From positions 539,501 to 603,500 of the forward strand of contig NZ_CP089538.1 in NCBI RefSeq assembly GCF_021233055.1: DNA of 64,000 nucleotides, written 5' to 3'. A program made the translations under genes and the position numbers. The notes under the pieces are model-generated. The model saw only the letters and a list, made by a program, of their open reading frames with translations, was not told where the DNA came from and ran no database searches. This DNA is from Spirosoma oryzicola (GTDB lineage Bacteria > Bacteroidota > Bacteroidia > Cytophagales > Spirosomataceae). Positions 42,501 through 50,187 of the stretch are shown piece after piece; the first letter of the stretch is position 1, and each line of letters starts with the position of its first letter.

Positions 42501-45139
42501 AAATTCAGGCTGAAACCCACAAAATTCAGACGAGAGCCTATAAAGAACAGACGAATCTGTTGTTTAGTCTGCTGGGGCAACAGGGCGGGATTATTACCGA
42601 AATGTCGGGTACGGTTAAAAAGGTGTACGACGATTGGGATATGATTTCGGGTAAATCCAAAGCCGAAGCCGCCAGTCGTCTGCAATCCGCCGAAACCGAG
42701 TACGCCCGGTACATGAATATGTATCTGCAAGGCGATAAGGAAGCCGAAGGCATGGCCGCACGAATGAAGGTGACCAAAGCCCAGGCTACGCAGGATATGA
42801 CCGAGATTTCGGCGGCTCAGGCAACCACCGCGCTTGGTCTGGTCGGTATGCTGGTGTCAGTTGCTCAGAAGCTGTTTGCTGCGCTCAATGAAATGCACGC
42901 CGAGACATTCCGGGCGATTTCAAAGGCTATCGGCGTAACGATAGAAGCCACGAATGCGGCTTACGATAAGCTGATCGAGATCGAAAAGGAAAACTACAGT
43001 GAGCAGCTGCAATTTACGAAAGGCTCTTACGATGAGCGCATTCGTGTAATTGAGCAGTTCTACGACCGTCAGAAGGAGCTGGTTAGCAACCGCGACTTTA
43101 TGAACGACATGCTGGCCTCAAACAAGGCGTACGCTGATGCGATTCTGGAAGCGGGTCGAGATACGGTGTGGAATCATAAGAACTACACTGAAACAATGGC
43201 GCGGGCTGAGATTGAGATCAATGCCGACAAAGCGCAGCGCATTATCCAGATGGAGATCAATCAGATTGAGCTACAGAAGGAGAAAGCCGCCGAGATTCGC
43301 GACGCTAAAATTGACGCGCTGGATGAATATAACGACCGTTTCAAGCAAACCGTTGACGAAACGATTGATAAGCTGAACGAAGTTGCTGACGCTGAAATCG
43401 ACGCCATAAACCGGGCGTCCGACAAGAAGAAAAGTGCGCTCGAAGAACAGCTGAGCGAAGTAAAAAGCACCTACGATGAGAATGTCCGGTTAGCGAATGA
43501 GTTTTTCGATAACGAACTAAAACTACTGCGTGCGCAGGAGTCCGCCAAGAAAGCAGAGCTTCAAGCGACATTCGACCTGAGACAGCAATTACTCGAACAG
43601 TCTACGCTGGACGAAATCGAGAAAATTGGCATCATTGACCGCGCCCGGAATGAAGCACTGGAACGCTACCGGATTGACGAAGTTGCCCGGCTGACGGCAA
43701 CCCGCGACCGGATTCTCGCGACGTTGACCGATGAAGGCGAGCGCGAACGCGTTACCAATGAGTACGCGCAGCGGATCGGTCAGGTGCATAAAGATGTCGA
43801 AGATGCGAAGCTCGACAAAACGAAGGGTGTCAGTCTGGCAACGACCCAACTGCGCAACGAAGAAAAGGACACGGCGGAACGGCTCAAGCAGGAGGAAAAG
43901 ACGGCGCTTGCGATTCTGGAACAAAACTTTCAGACCTTATTCGAGCAGCTGTCTGATCAGAAAGACGCCCGGTTGGAGAAGCTGAAAGCTGACAGCGAGA
44001 CACGCGAAACCGAACTCAAGGCGCAGATCAAAAAGATTGAGGAGGATTCAAAAACGGCCATTGAAGCCATTCAGAATGAGCTGAAAGCCAAAACGGTTTC
44101 CTTACAGAATCAGGTCGCACAGAACGAAGCGGAGGCTGCTTTAAAAAAGAAGATCGCTAATGCCGAGTATACAAACGCCGTCATTGGTATGAACCGGCAG
44201 TTGTTCGAAGCAAACAAGGCCATGAAAATAGCCGAAATCCAAACCGAAATTGCAATCCTCAACGCCCAGAAAAGCTGGACAGGGATCGGTAACGGCAAAA
44301 TCAATGAAGCGATCGGGCAGCTGCAACAGGCTATTTCTTCGATTCAGGGGCTGAGTGCTGGCGGTCAGGAGGTTGCTGTTGACGGCGGGCATTCCTTCGA
44401 TCCGGGTAACGGTACGTACCATTTCAATCTTGATCAGGGCGAACTGCAATACATCGTCGATATGAACAAGGCCGGGGGCCGGGATAAAATCTCACTGCGC
44501 GACGGTGCGGTAACGGGACCAAGCTCGCCGGTTCGCGAGGATAACCTGTCGCTGTTACCCGAAGGGCAGGAGGTCGGCCTGTACAAGGATGGAAACCCGA
44601 TTACGCTCCGGTACGCACCCGATGGACACCGCATTTTTGTCAACGATGCGAACGGAAAGCCGGTGATCGTGGCCTTTGCCTACGGCTACGTTCCCAAGAC
44701 CGGGGAACAGTTCGCCCAGGGTACGGAGTACGTCGAAGGTCGGGGCTATCCTGACGGCATTGATACAGTTCCGTCCTGGCTCACAAAGGGCGAACGCGTT
44801 ATTGACGCCAGCAAGAACAAATCGCTGAACGGTATCAGTAACGAGGAGCTAGTCGCCCGGTCAACGTTTTTCGAAAAACTACAGCTGAGCCTGCCTGATC
44901 TGCGAGGGACGTGGGCCGACATCGGTAGTGCTAAACTCAGACTGCCAAACGGCATCCTATCGAGCGACGGCAAGCAGATGCTTGATTTTGCCGAATTGAC
45001 CGGAGAGATGCAAAAGACGCGTCAGGCAATCGAAAATCAGAAACTGCTGCGCGTGAGTATCGACCGTCAGGGCTTCGCTGAGTCTGAAATCGGCAAGCAG
45101 AGTATTACGAACTATTGGGGGAATATTTTAGATCGTTAA
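39566..45139 (+). CDS. Tape measure protein
   Basis: 1857 aa, by far the longest gene. Residues 1 to about 220 are coiled coil rich in Gln/Ala/Glu (QQTAQLKASEAQNTAFV type repeats). About 225-430 is the tape measure N-terminal domain (FRTGLQQMIGSKREADELFARLLEMAKTTPFQVENL, KGKLMKQELNQFAENGVPLY). A hydrophobic region follows at about 480-560 (AAFLSNPLGAIILTVGALTTAYLAW). About 640-1590 is again long coiled coil. The end (about 1600-1857) is globular (DGGHSFDPGNGTYHFNLDQGELQYIVD). If fully helical at 0.15 nm per residue the tail would be of the order of 250-280 nm. It fixes a siphovirus-type architecture. Confidence 0.93.
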   Translation: MSAREQNIRFNFKVASEFPQVISQLETVNDLIEKQSKVASASADAVKTSLLQQRNDTKATADESLAIAKEIARQTTLERKAQLDQQTAQLKASEAQNTAFVKASEQERAAITKQIAQQTTNEQNAELRRREIELQASTERQTAAYRASLIEQAQAAQRLNDQTTLELKAELNERTIAVKAEADQQTAAIRAEQQRQTMILRNELAEQRAELKQQGNAYSELRNFIASAFGVYEIIEFGRGVIDAKSKIDVFRTGLQQMIGSKREADELFARLLEMAKTTPFQVENLMETAFQLKAMGTATKDLIPTLEVLGNMAAVVGEQKLGLIAKAFNDVQNKGKLMKQELNQFAENGVPLYDLLAESMGKTRDEVVKLAEDHKISFAQVKEALFDASSAGGRYYNLMSIQAQTLGGQVSNLADKFFLAKAKLGDYFENGLQKVVSGLSSLVEWLAGSDKAIDRNVKIVEAAGAAWLTYHGYVNSAMIAERAMAAAITAKNVVVGAGSLAMGTLNLLMISATGYTDLFSAAQVRSAAAARATWAAFLSNPLGAIILTVGALTTAYLAWQAANVIVIESIGEQQAQLEKEQRSLKVSIEQAMNLKEGTKERAAAIQSLINKYPDYFAGLDAEHTNNAQLKKILDKVNESYTTRIALAKEAYRTELNEGKLKSLIEQQEQLMKVAAQRLPAEVMLKVGGDASQLLKVIQEVPKYAEMLKGDWMTQVGDDVGRLFGGINPTIALKQITAGLKEYETEVKASDERIKKIKADNNTALITLENERHKTVLAQLKAANDGSAKDQAEYNRKAQAEEKLHATNLGEVKQQARKKEEQAENEHGGKMKTITANTAAQIKVEKLRYDSDSYFEKVKLLKAEEDAQIESVNRVLVNSKASGDKLAAVRAQSMDKIKEIHAATEKKIQDLRDETVQTLLSDTQDIVETDRQAQEAIVAANQKSKKEIDKENKEAKKEQIKDAKEIAKEVQDAEAETQKIQAETHKIQTRAYKEQTNLLFSLLGQQGGIITEMSGTVKKVYDDWDMISGKSKAEAASRLQSAETEYARYMNMYLQGDKEAEGMAARMKVTKAQATQDMTEISAAQATTALGLVGMLVSVAQKLFAALNEMHAETFRAISKAIGVTIEATNAAYDKLIEIEKENYSEQLQFTKGSYDERIRVIEQFYDRQKELVSNRDFMNDMLASNKAYADAILEAGRDTVWNHKNYTETMARAEIEINADKAQRIIQMEINQIELQKEKAAEIRDAKIDALDEYNDRFKQTVDETIDKLNEVADAEIDAINRASDKKKSALEEQLSEVKSTYDENVRLANEFFDNELKLLRAQESAKKAELQATFDLRQQLLEQSTLDEIEKIGIIDRARNEALERYRIDEVARLTATRDRILATLTDEGERERVTNEYAQRIGQVHKDVEDAKLDKTKGVSLATTQLRNEEKDTAERLKQEEKTALAILEQNFQTLFEQLSDQKDARLEKLKADSETRETELKAQIKKIEEDSKTAIEAIQNELKAKTVSLQNQVAQNEAEAALKKKIANAEYTNAVIGMNRQLFEANKAMKIAEIQTEIAILNAQKSWTGIGNGKINEAIGQLQQAISSIQGLSAGGQEVAVDGGHSFDPGNGTYHFNLDQGELQYIVDMNKAGGRDKISLRDGAVTGPSSPVREDNLSLLPEGQEVGLYKDGNPITLRYAPDGHRIFVNDANGKPVIVAFAYGYVPKTGEQFAQGTEYVEGRGYPDGIDTVPSWLTKGERVIDASKNKSLNGISNEELVARSTFFEKLQLSLPDLRGTWADIGSAKLRLPNGILSSDGKQMLDFAELTGEMQKTRQAIENQKLLRVSIDRQGFAESEIGKQSITNYWGNILDR

Positions 45140-45199
45140 TAAATATCGCTGATCAAAAGCCGATGATCAAAGGAAGATATTAATTCTGAACTTCATATT

Positions 45200-47722
45200 T
45201 TAAATAGAAGAAATATCTCTTTTGACGTTGGCAAGGTTCTCGCAATATCTTGGCTGTCCTGTTTTTTTGCAAAGGTGTCCCCATATCTCTAAGGATTTTA
45301 TGTAATGAGTACGGGCCTCTTCATATAAACCGAGCTTTTTACACTGATATCCTATTTGGGCATAAGAGTTAGCAATATGATCTTCTATTTCAATAGAAGA
45401 TGGGTTTTTGACTATTAACTCTAAGGCTATCTTGTTGTACTCTTTATAATAATCTAGTGCAGTTGCATACTCGTGTTTTCTACTATTAACTTCTCCTAAT
45501 CTATTGTTGGAAATTGCAACTGCAAGTTTCAACAATTCAGAACTGCTATTATTAGAAAACATTTCAGAGTTTAGTTGATTGTAACGTAAAAAATTTGTCG
45601 TTGCCTCTTCTAATTGATTTTTATGCATATAAAAATTTCCAAGTCTGTCAAAAGAGATAGCATAGCCAAATTTTGAAAGCTCAGAAATAGGGTTATTTTC
45701 GTGTGTTGTTTTACATAAAGAGTTAAATTTTTTAAGTAATTTCTCTGCCTTTAAACTATCAGTATTTTCATACATTCTTGCTAGTAAGTCTGTGGAACGT
45801 GCGTAGTTCTGTTGATTAAATTCTGAATCAGGGTTTTTAATATACACTTCTTCCATTATTCTATTACTATTAACAAACAGAGAAAGGGCTCTAGGTATAT
45901 CACCCATCTCTCTATATATAATTCCAATTTTAGAAAGTGATAAGCCAATTCCTGTTCTATAGTAATTGTCATTGCTTAAGTTCATCAAATGGACAAAGCA
46001 ATCATGCATTTTTACGAACTCTTCTAGTGCTTCATGTAAAGGTCTTATTTTTTGCTTTATTTCAGCAATTGATTCGTGTACAGAGGCTAATACTGTAATT
46101 ATGTTTTGATTATTTGGGAAATCATTATTTAGTTTCTTTATATTATTTAATTCTTGCTGTGCTAGTTTTAGAGCTTCTTCTGATCTTCCTTGGCTATTTA
46201 ATAAGTTAATTTTATTTATATTAACAGAGATAGTTTCTAGCGAGTTTTCATCACCGTAAAGGCCGAGACTTTCATCAAAGCTTTCGATTGCTTCTCTTTG
46301 CTTTCCCTGATCGTTATAAAGTCTACCTATCTGCCGAATGCATTCAGCTAAAGCCTTTTTATCCCCTAAATACTCAAAGATGTTCTTGCTCTCTTGTATG
46401 AACTCCATAGCTAAAGGTATGTTACCTTTAGTGTGATAATATCCGCTTATATTATAATTTATCAGCGCTAGTAACTGTGTTCGCTCCTTAAGGGAACGAG
46501 ATACGCTAGAAGCAAAAGCAACGTGAGTAGATAATTCTTTAAAATCTATTATTGTAAATGAATTATTTAAATTTGCAACAAAATTATGAGTGTGCTCTAA
46601 TAGGCGTTCTTTGTTCGCATCCTTAATAATAGCTTGTATAACAGGGCTACATTTGATAAAATTATTTTCTTCATTTAAATCTAACCAGCCTTTCTGATAT
46701 AAATTATACAAGTCATCTTCAAATTGGTCCTTATTGATTGGGTTATAAAGAGAAATCAGAATTTTGTAATCAATACTTTCCGGAGGAAGTATACTAAGAA
46801 CACACAATAAATTAATTTGACTGTAACTTAACGGAGCTAAGTTATACATAGCCTTGATTATATCTTCTGGCTTAGCTGTTTGAAGTTCATTACTGCCGTA
46901 TGTAGTTTGTACCGATTTGGTCTTAATTTGTAATAAACCATTTTCCTGTAATGATTTTAACAAATCCTGTAAAGAATAATTGCTTGTAAATTTATTTAAC
47001 TGTCTTAGGTTTTTTGCAAGTAGTTCTATAACTAGTGTGTTAAATCCTACAGCTATAAAAATACTTTCTAATAGAGTCTCTTCTTCTTTAATAATATTTT
47101 TGTAATATGTCTTGAAAAGTTCAATCGAAGTTTCTAAATCTAAACTCCCTACAGGAAACGTAGTTATATTAGATAGTTCATTTACTCTACTTGTTACTAA
47201 TATGTGAAAGTTTGTCAGGCTCTTTAGATTCTTATAATATTTTTGTAGGTCTTCTATATCATTAGCATTGTCTAGTACTAGCAGAGATGGATCTTCTAAG
47301 TTGGATAAATATTGAAGGAAGACTTCTAATCTATCTTCTACATTCATACTAGATTGAAATTCAATTTTAAGTTTATCTGCCATTGATAGGAGACCACGAA
47401 GAATACCATCTCCAGCGAATATCCATCCTAGATGCTTATAATTAGCTTCATTTGAATGCCAGTAATGCGATGCTAAGGTTGTTTTACCAATCCCGCCTTC
47501 ACCATTTACTAAAAGTAGCAAATGGTTATTATTCCAAAGGCATTCTTTTATTTTATCCAAATCATCATCACGTCCTAGAATAACTTCTGCGCTAAATGGT
47601 TTACTGGTCAAATATTTAGGAGCAACGTTTTGGGGATGAACATGTATTTCATCCCCAAAACGTACCGAACCTGCATTAACAGTACCTGTATTGATATTTT
47701 TACTGTTTTCTATATTGCTCAT
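45200..47722 (-). CDS. STAND NTPase with TPR repeats and N-terminal signalling motif (NLR-like)
   Basis: 840 aa. Residues 6-24 are NSKNINTGTVNAGSVRFGD, the same motif that ends the upstream 129-aa protein. About 50-340 is an NB-ARC-like STAND NTPase: Walker A GEGGIGKTT (74-82), Walker B SLLVLDNAND, a sensor ILVTSR, and winged-helix-like LAPLSYSQINLLCVLSIL. About 400-835 consists of TPR-like helix pairs (GNIPLAMEFIQESKNIFEYLGDK, GKQREAIESFDESLGLY, GLYEEARTHYIKSLEIW). This is an NLR-type immune receptor layout. It is AT-rich, on the opposite strand, and inserted between the tape measure and the next tail gene. The start overlaps the upstream stop by four bases (ATGA). Confidence 0.85.
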   Translation of the reverse strand: MSNIENSKNINTGTVNAGSVRFGDEIHVHPQNVAPKYLTSKPFSAEVILGRDDDLDKIKECLWNNNHLLLLVNGEGGIGKTTLASHYWHSNEANYKHLGWIFAGDGILRGLLSMADKLKIEFQSSMNVEDRLEVFLQYLSNLEDPSLLVLDNANDIEDLQKYYKNLKSLTNFHILVTSRVNELSNITTFPVGSLDLETSIELFKTYYKNIIKEEETLLESIFIAVGFNTLVIELLAKNLRQLNKFTSNYSLQDLLKSLQENGLLQIKTKSVQTTYGSNELQTAKPEDIIKAMYNLAPLSYSQINLLCVLSILPPESIDYKILISLYNPINKDQFEDDLYNLYQKGWLDLNEENNFIKCSPVIQAIIKDANKERLLEHTHNFVANLNNSFTIIDFKELSTHVAFASSVSRSLKERTQLLALINYNISGYYHTKGNIPLAMEFIQESKNIFEYLGDKKALAECIRQIGRLYNDQGKQREAIESFDESLGLYGDENSLETISVNINKINLLNSQGRSEEALKLAQQELNNIKKLNNDFPNNQNIITVLASVHESIAEIKQKIRPLHEALEEFVKMHDCFVHLMNLSNDNYYRTGIGLSLSKIGIIYREMGDIPRALSLFVNSNRIMEEVYIKNPDSEFNQQNYARSTDLLARMYENTDSLKAEKLLKKFNSLCKTTHENNPISELSKFGYAISFDRLGNFYMHKNQLEEATTNFLRYNQLNSEMFSNNSSSELLKLAVAISNNRLGEVNSRKHEYATALDYYKEYNKIALELIVKNPSSIEIEDHIANSYAQIGYQCKKLGLYEEARTHYIKSLEIWGHLCKKTGQPRYCENLANVKRDISSI
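47679..47707. repeat. 29-bp motif repeat, copy in STAND gene
   Basis: Matches 47759-47787 with one difference (80 bases apart). It encodes the NSKNxNTGTV block at the start of the STAND protein; the other copy encodes it at the end of the small protein. Confidence 0.85.
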
Positions 47723-48108
47723 TTTGTATCGCCGAAAGTAACGCTTGTACCCGCTGTGACAGTACCTGTATTGACATTTTTACTGTTAGTAACTGTTGTC
47801 GTTGACCCGGTACTTTGTTTACTCTTTATCACAGAATACATTTCCTCTAACAATTTAATCAATTGTGGATTGTCTTCTACTTCGACCGCTATTGCCGCTT
47901 CCGCTGCTTTTTTTCTTGCCTCACTGTCAGGATTTTGTTCTAGTTTCTTTAGAAGGTCATTTGGTGTATTGTCATTCTCTAAAAAAACGGGGCGTATCCA
48001 GTTTACTGTGGCCTCTGTAAAATCAGATGTGAAGTCTTTAAATGCTTTATTTTCCTTTAGGGTTTTTGCTAAATACCCAACGACAGCAGCGATTGTTAAT
48101 GGTTCCAT
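47719..48108 (-). CDS. Putative helical effector with C-terminal amyloid-type signalling motif
   Basis: 129 aa. Residues 1-45 start with a hydrophobic/amphipathic helix (EPLTIAAVVGYLAKTL) and further helices to about residue 98, resembling N-terminal helical domains of STAND-associated small proteins (the Bell class, analogous to fungal HeLo). A Ser/Thr linker (STGSTTTVT) leads to NSKNVNTGTVTAGTSVTFGD at 108-127, nearly the same as residues 6-24 of the adjacent STAND protein. In fungal HET-s/NWD2 and bacterial BASS systems such matching motifs let the receptor template an amyloid that activates a membrane-damaging effector. Membrane activity is inferred, not shown. Confidence 0.7.
   Translation of the reverse strand: MEPLTIAAVVGYLAKTLKENKAFKDFTSDFTEATVNWIRPVFLENDNTPNDLLKKLEQNPDSEARKKAAEAAIAVEVEDNPQLIKLLEEMYSVIKSKQSTGSTTTVTNSKNVNTGTVTAGTSVTFGDTK
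47759..47787. repeat. 29-bp motif repeat, copy in effector gene
   Basis: Second copy of the near-identical 29-bp segment (one mismatch to 47679-47707), encoding the C-terminal motif of the 129-aa protein. Confidence 0.85.
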
Positions 48109-48198
48109 TAACTTAAGTTTTAAGTGAGAATTGCATTTGAGTAATCAAATTTAATAAATATTATAGATTATATCAATCTTATATATTTTTGGTTTTTA

Positions 48199-48214
48199 GT
48201 AATATTAATATTGT
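48199..48214 (+). promoter_or_regulatory. Phage palindromic operator/promoter element, site G
   Basis: GTAATATTAATATTGT, two mismatches at the 3' end, followed by TATATTGG and then the ATG at 48228. It restores phage control directly after the inserted cassette. Confidence 0.6.
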
Positions 48215-48227
48215 ATATATTGGTAGA

Positions 48228-50144
48228 ATGGAACTATATTTTTTAGATGATACCGAAGTCGTAGCCCCGCAGGGTATTGCGGCGCTGACGCGTCAGAAAA
48301 CGCGCTCACGCCGTTATTTCTCCGTACTGTACCGAAACGTCGGTTACGCGTCCGGCGTCGGTAACGTTTCGTTTCTGGATACGCTGAGCCGCAATCTACT
48401 TTTGACTCCTTACCGGGAGTCGAAAGTAGCGGCCAATGTCCGGTTCCGATCCGAGTATAACGGGCAAACGGAATTTGATGCGTTTGTCGATTTCCTCAGC
48501 TTCTCCTATAACCGGGATCGTGTAACCTGCGCCTTTCGGGATGAGCAGGCCGTTACGACGCTGGAAAGTCAGGCTGTAGCTTCGTTCGGCGTACCGACAC
48601 AGACAACTATCGTTTTGCGCCCGAAACGCGTTACGGGGCCGTCTACGCACACGATAAACAGCCTAGCGGCAACCGTTCAGCGGTCAACACCCGGAGCGCA
48701 GCCACTGAATCACGCCTTACCGCTGGTCAAGCCCGAAAAAGAAGATACGACGCTACCCGGACAGCTGTTAACCGTCGAAACGCCGCTCGGTAGCACGCCG
48801 ATGTATCGCAACACAACCAACGAAGTGCAGTCGTTGCAGCTGTCCGGTAAAGCCGTGATGTCGTTTAGTGCAAGCGCAACGGTTTCGGCTTACCTTAGCG
48901 TGTTTGTGTACTCGCCAAACGGCGAAGTTGAGGAGATTCCGCAGGGAACGCTGCTACTCACAACGAGCACCAACAGCCATACGCTGCTGCTGCGGGGTAA
49001 CGCGCTGGTTCAGCCTGGGGGCTGGATTGTTGTCGGCTTCCGGGGCGATGCTGTGCAGCGGTTTAGCTTCACCTACGGAGCCGACACCGCCGTAACGCTT
49101 GAGTCAACCAATCAGGCCCCGGAAAGCCGCTGTCGTGGCCTGCTGGCGGGTGATCTGCTGGCGCAGCTGGTCGAGAAAGCAACGGACGGCGCAATGCAGT
49201 TTGCCAGTCGTTATTTCTCGACCGGCGACGGCTCGACGCTGTTTATTACCAACGGGGCAAACCTGCGCGGTCTGGACAAATCGCTGACGGCAACGCTACA
49301 GGATATTTTCGAGGGAATAACGTCGTTTGAGCCGCTGGCCCTGTGGCTCGACGGCCTGACCGTTCGCTGTGAGCCGCTGGCCGAGTATCTGCAACAGCAC
49401 GCGACCCGGACAACGTTCGACGCTGAAATTATCAGTGCGACGTACAGGCCAAACGCGAGCTACATTGCGTCGGAAATCCTGACCGGCTTTGAATCGTGGC
49501 GCGGTGATGGTCCACTGGCGGGTGACGAGTTCAACGGGTTTCATCGGTACGTAAGTCCCTACAAAACCGCCCGACAGCCGCTTGATCTGCGCAGTAAACT
49601 GATTGCGTCCGGCTCACTCATCGAGCAGCAGCGACGCAAGCAGTTTAGCGACAAGACGGCAAGCACCTCCGCCGATGGTGACGACGAACGGCTGTTTGTG
49701 CTTTGCGTGGCTACCGACCGCAGCGGCCAGCTGATAGGGGAAACCCGGCAGCGTACGGGCTACATCAGCAATACCGTCGATACAGAAACCCCGTACAACG
49801 TTCGCTTATCCCCGGCTCGCAGTCTGCGACGCTGGGCAACGATTCTGCCACTGAACAGACTGATACTCGAATCGTCGGAAGGCAATACCGAGTTTGTCAG
49901 TCGTTACGACGACGGCGATTTCGTTCGGGAAAACGATTCGCTGTTCGAGTCGAATAATAATCCGCTGCTGGGCGATGAACAGGTTGAGGTTGCTATTCCC
50001 ATGACGCAGCAGGAGTTTAACAGCCTGGGCGACTGGATTACGTTTTACGATGAAGGGAAGGAGGTGACAGGTTTGCTGATGGATGCCGTCTGGCGCACGA
50101 CCAACGATCTGGGGGAAGTCGCGCAGCTGATGCTGTTCATGTGA
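48228..50144 (+). CDS. Phage distal tail / baseplate protein, unknown family
   Basis: 638 aa from ATG 48228; the ORF start at 48189 would lie in the promoter element. N-terminal MELYFLDDTEVVAPQGIAALTRQK and a beta-rich first 150 residues (ANVRFRSEYNGQTEFDAFVDFLSF) fit a distal-tail-like protein. A central sandwich (ATVSAYLSVFVYSPNGEVEEIPQGTLLL) resembles a carbohydrate-binding-type insert. The C-terminal half has GLDKSLTATLQDIFEGITSFEPLALWLDG, as seen in tail hub-like proteins of Bacteroidota phages. The position after the tape measure supports a distal tail/hub role. Confidence 0.6.
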   Translation: MELYFLDDTEVVAPQGIAALTRQKTRSRRYFSVLYRNVGYASGVGNVSFLDTLSRNLLLTPYRESKVAANVRFRSEYNGQTEFDAFVDFLSFSYNRDRVTCAFRDEQAVTTLESQAVASFGVPTQTTIVLRPKRVTGPSTHTINSLAATVQRSTPGAQPLNHALPLVKPEKEDTTLPGQLLTVETPLGSTPMYRNTTNEVQSLQLSGKAVMSFSASATVSAYLSVFVYSPNGEVEEIPQGTLLLTTSTNSHTLLLRGNALVQPGGWIVVGFRGDAVQRFSFTYGADTAVTLESTNQAPESRCRGLLAGDLLAQLVEKATDGAMQFASRYFSTGDGSTLFITNGANLRGLDKSLTATLQDIFEGITSFEPLALWLDGLTVRCEPLAEYLQQHATRTTFDAEIISATYRPNASYIASEILTGFESWRGDGPLAGDEFNGFHRYVSPYKTARQPLDLRSKLIASGSLIEQQRRKQFSDKTASTSADGDDERLFVLCVATDRSGQLIGETRQRTGYISNTVDTETPYNVRLSPARSLRRWATILPLNRLILESSEGNTEFVSRYDDGDFVRENDSLFESNNNPLLGDEQVEVAIPMTQQEFNSLGDWITFYDEGKEVTGLLMDAVWRTTNDLGEVAQLMLFM

Positions 50145-50163
50145 AAAATTTTTTCGTTAATTT

Positions 50164-50179
50164 GTAATATTAATATTAC
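50164..50179 (+). promoter_or_regulatory. Phage palindromic operator/promoter element, site H (perfect)
   Basis: GTAATATTAATATTAC exactly, overlapping TACTTTTC (50177-50184). The ATG at 50188 is eight bases past the palindrome, so a leaderless transcript is likely if this is the -7 box. Confidence 0.72.
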
Positions 50180-50187
50180 TTTTCCGC

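Noticed and set aside
41600..42730. 376-aa antisense ORF within the tape measure gene
   Set aside because: It mirrors the Lys/Glu-rich coiled coil (Phe/Leu-rich shadow) and has no promoter or family.
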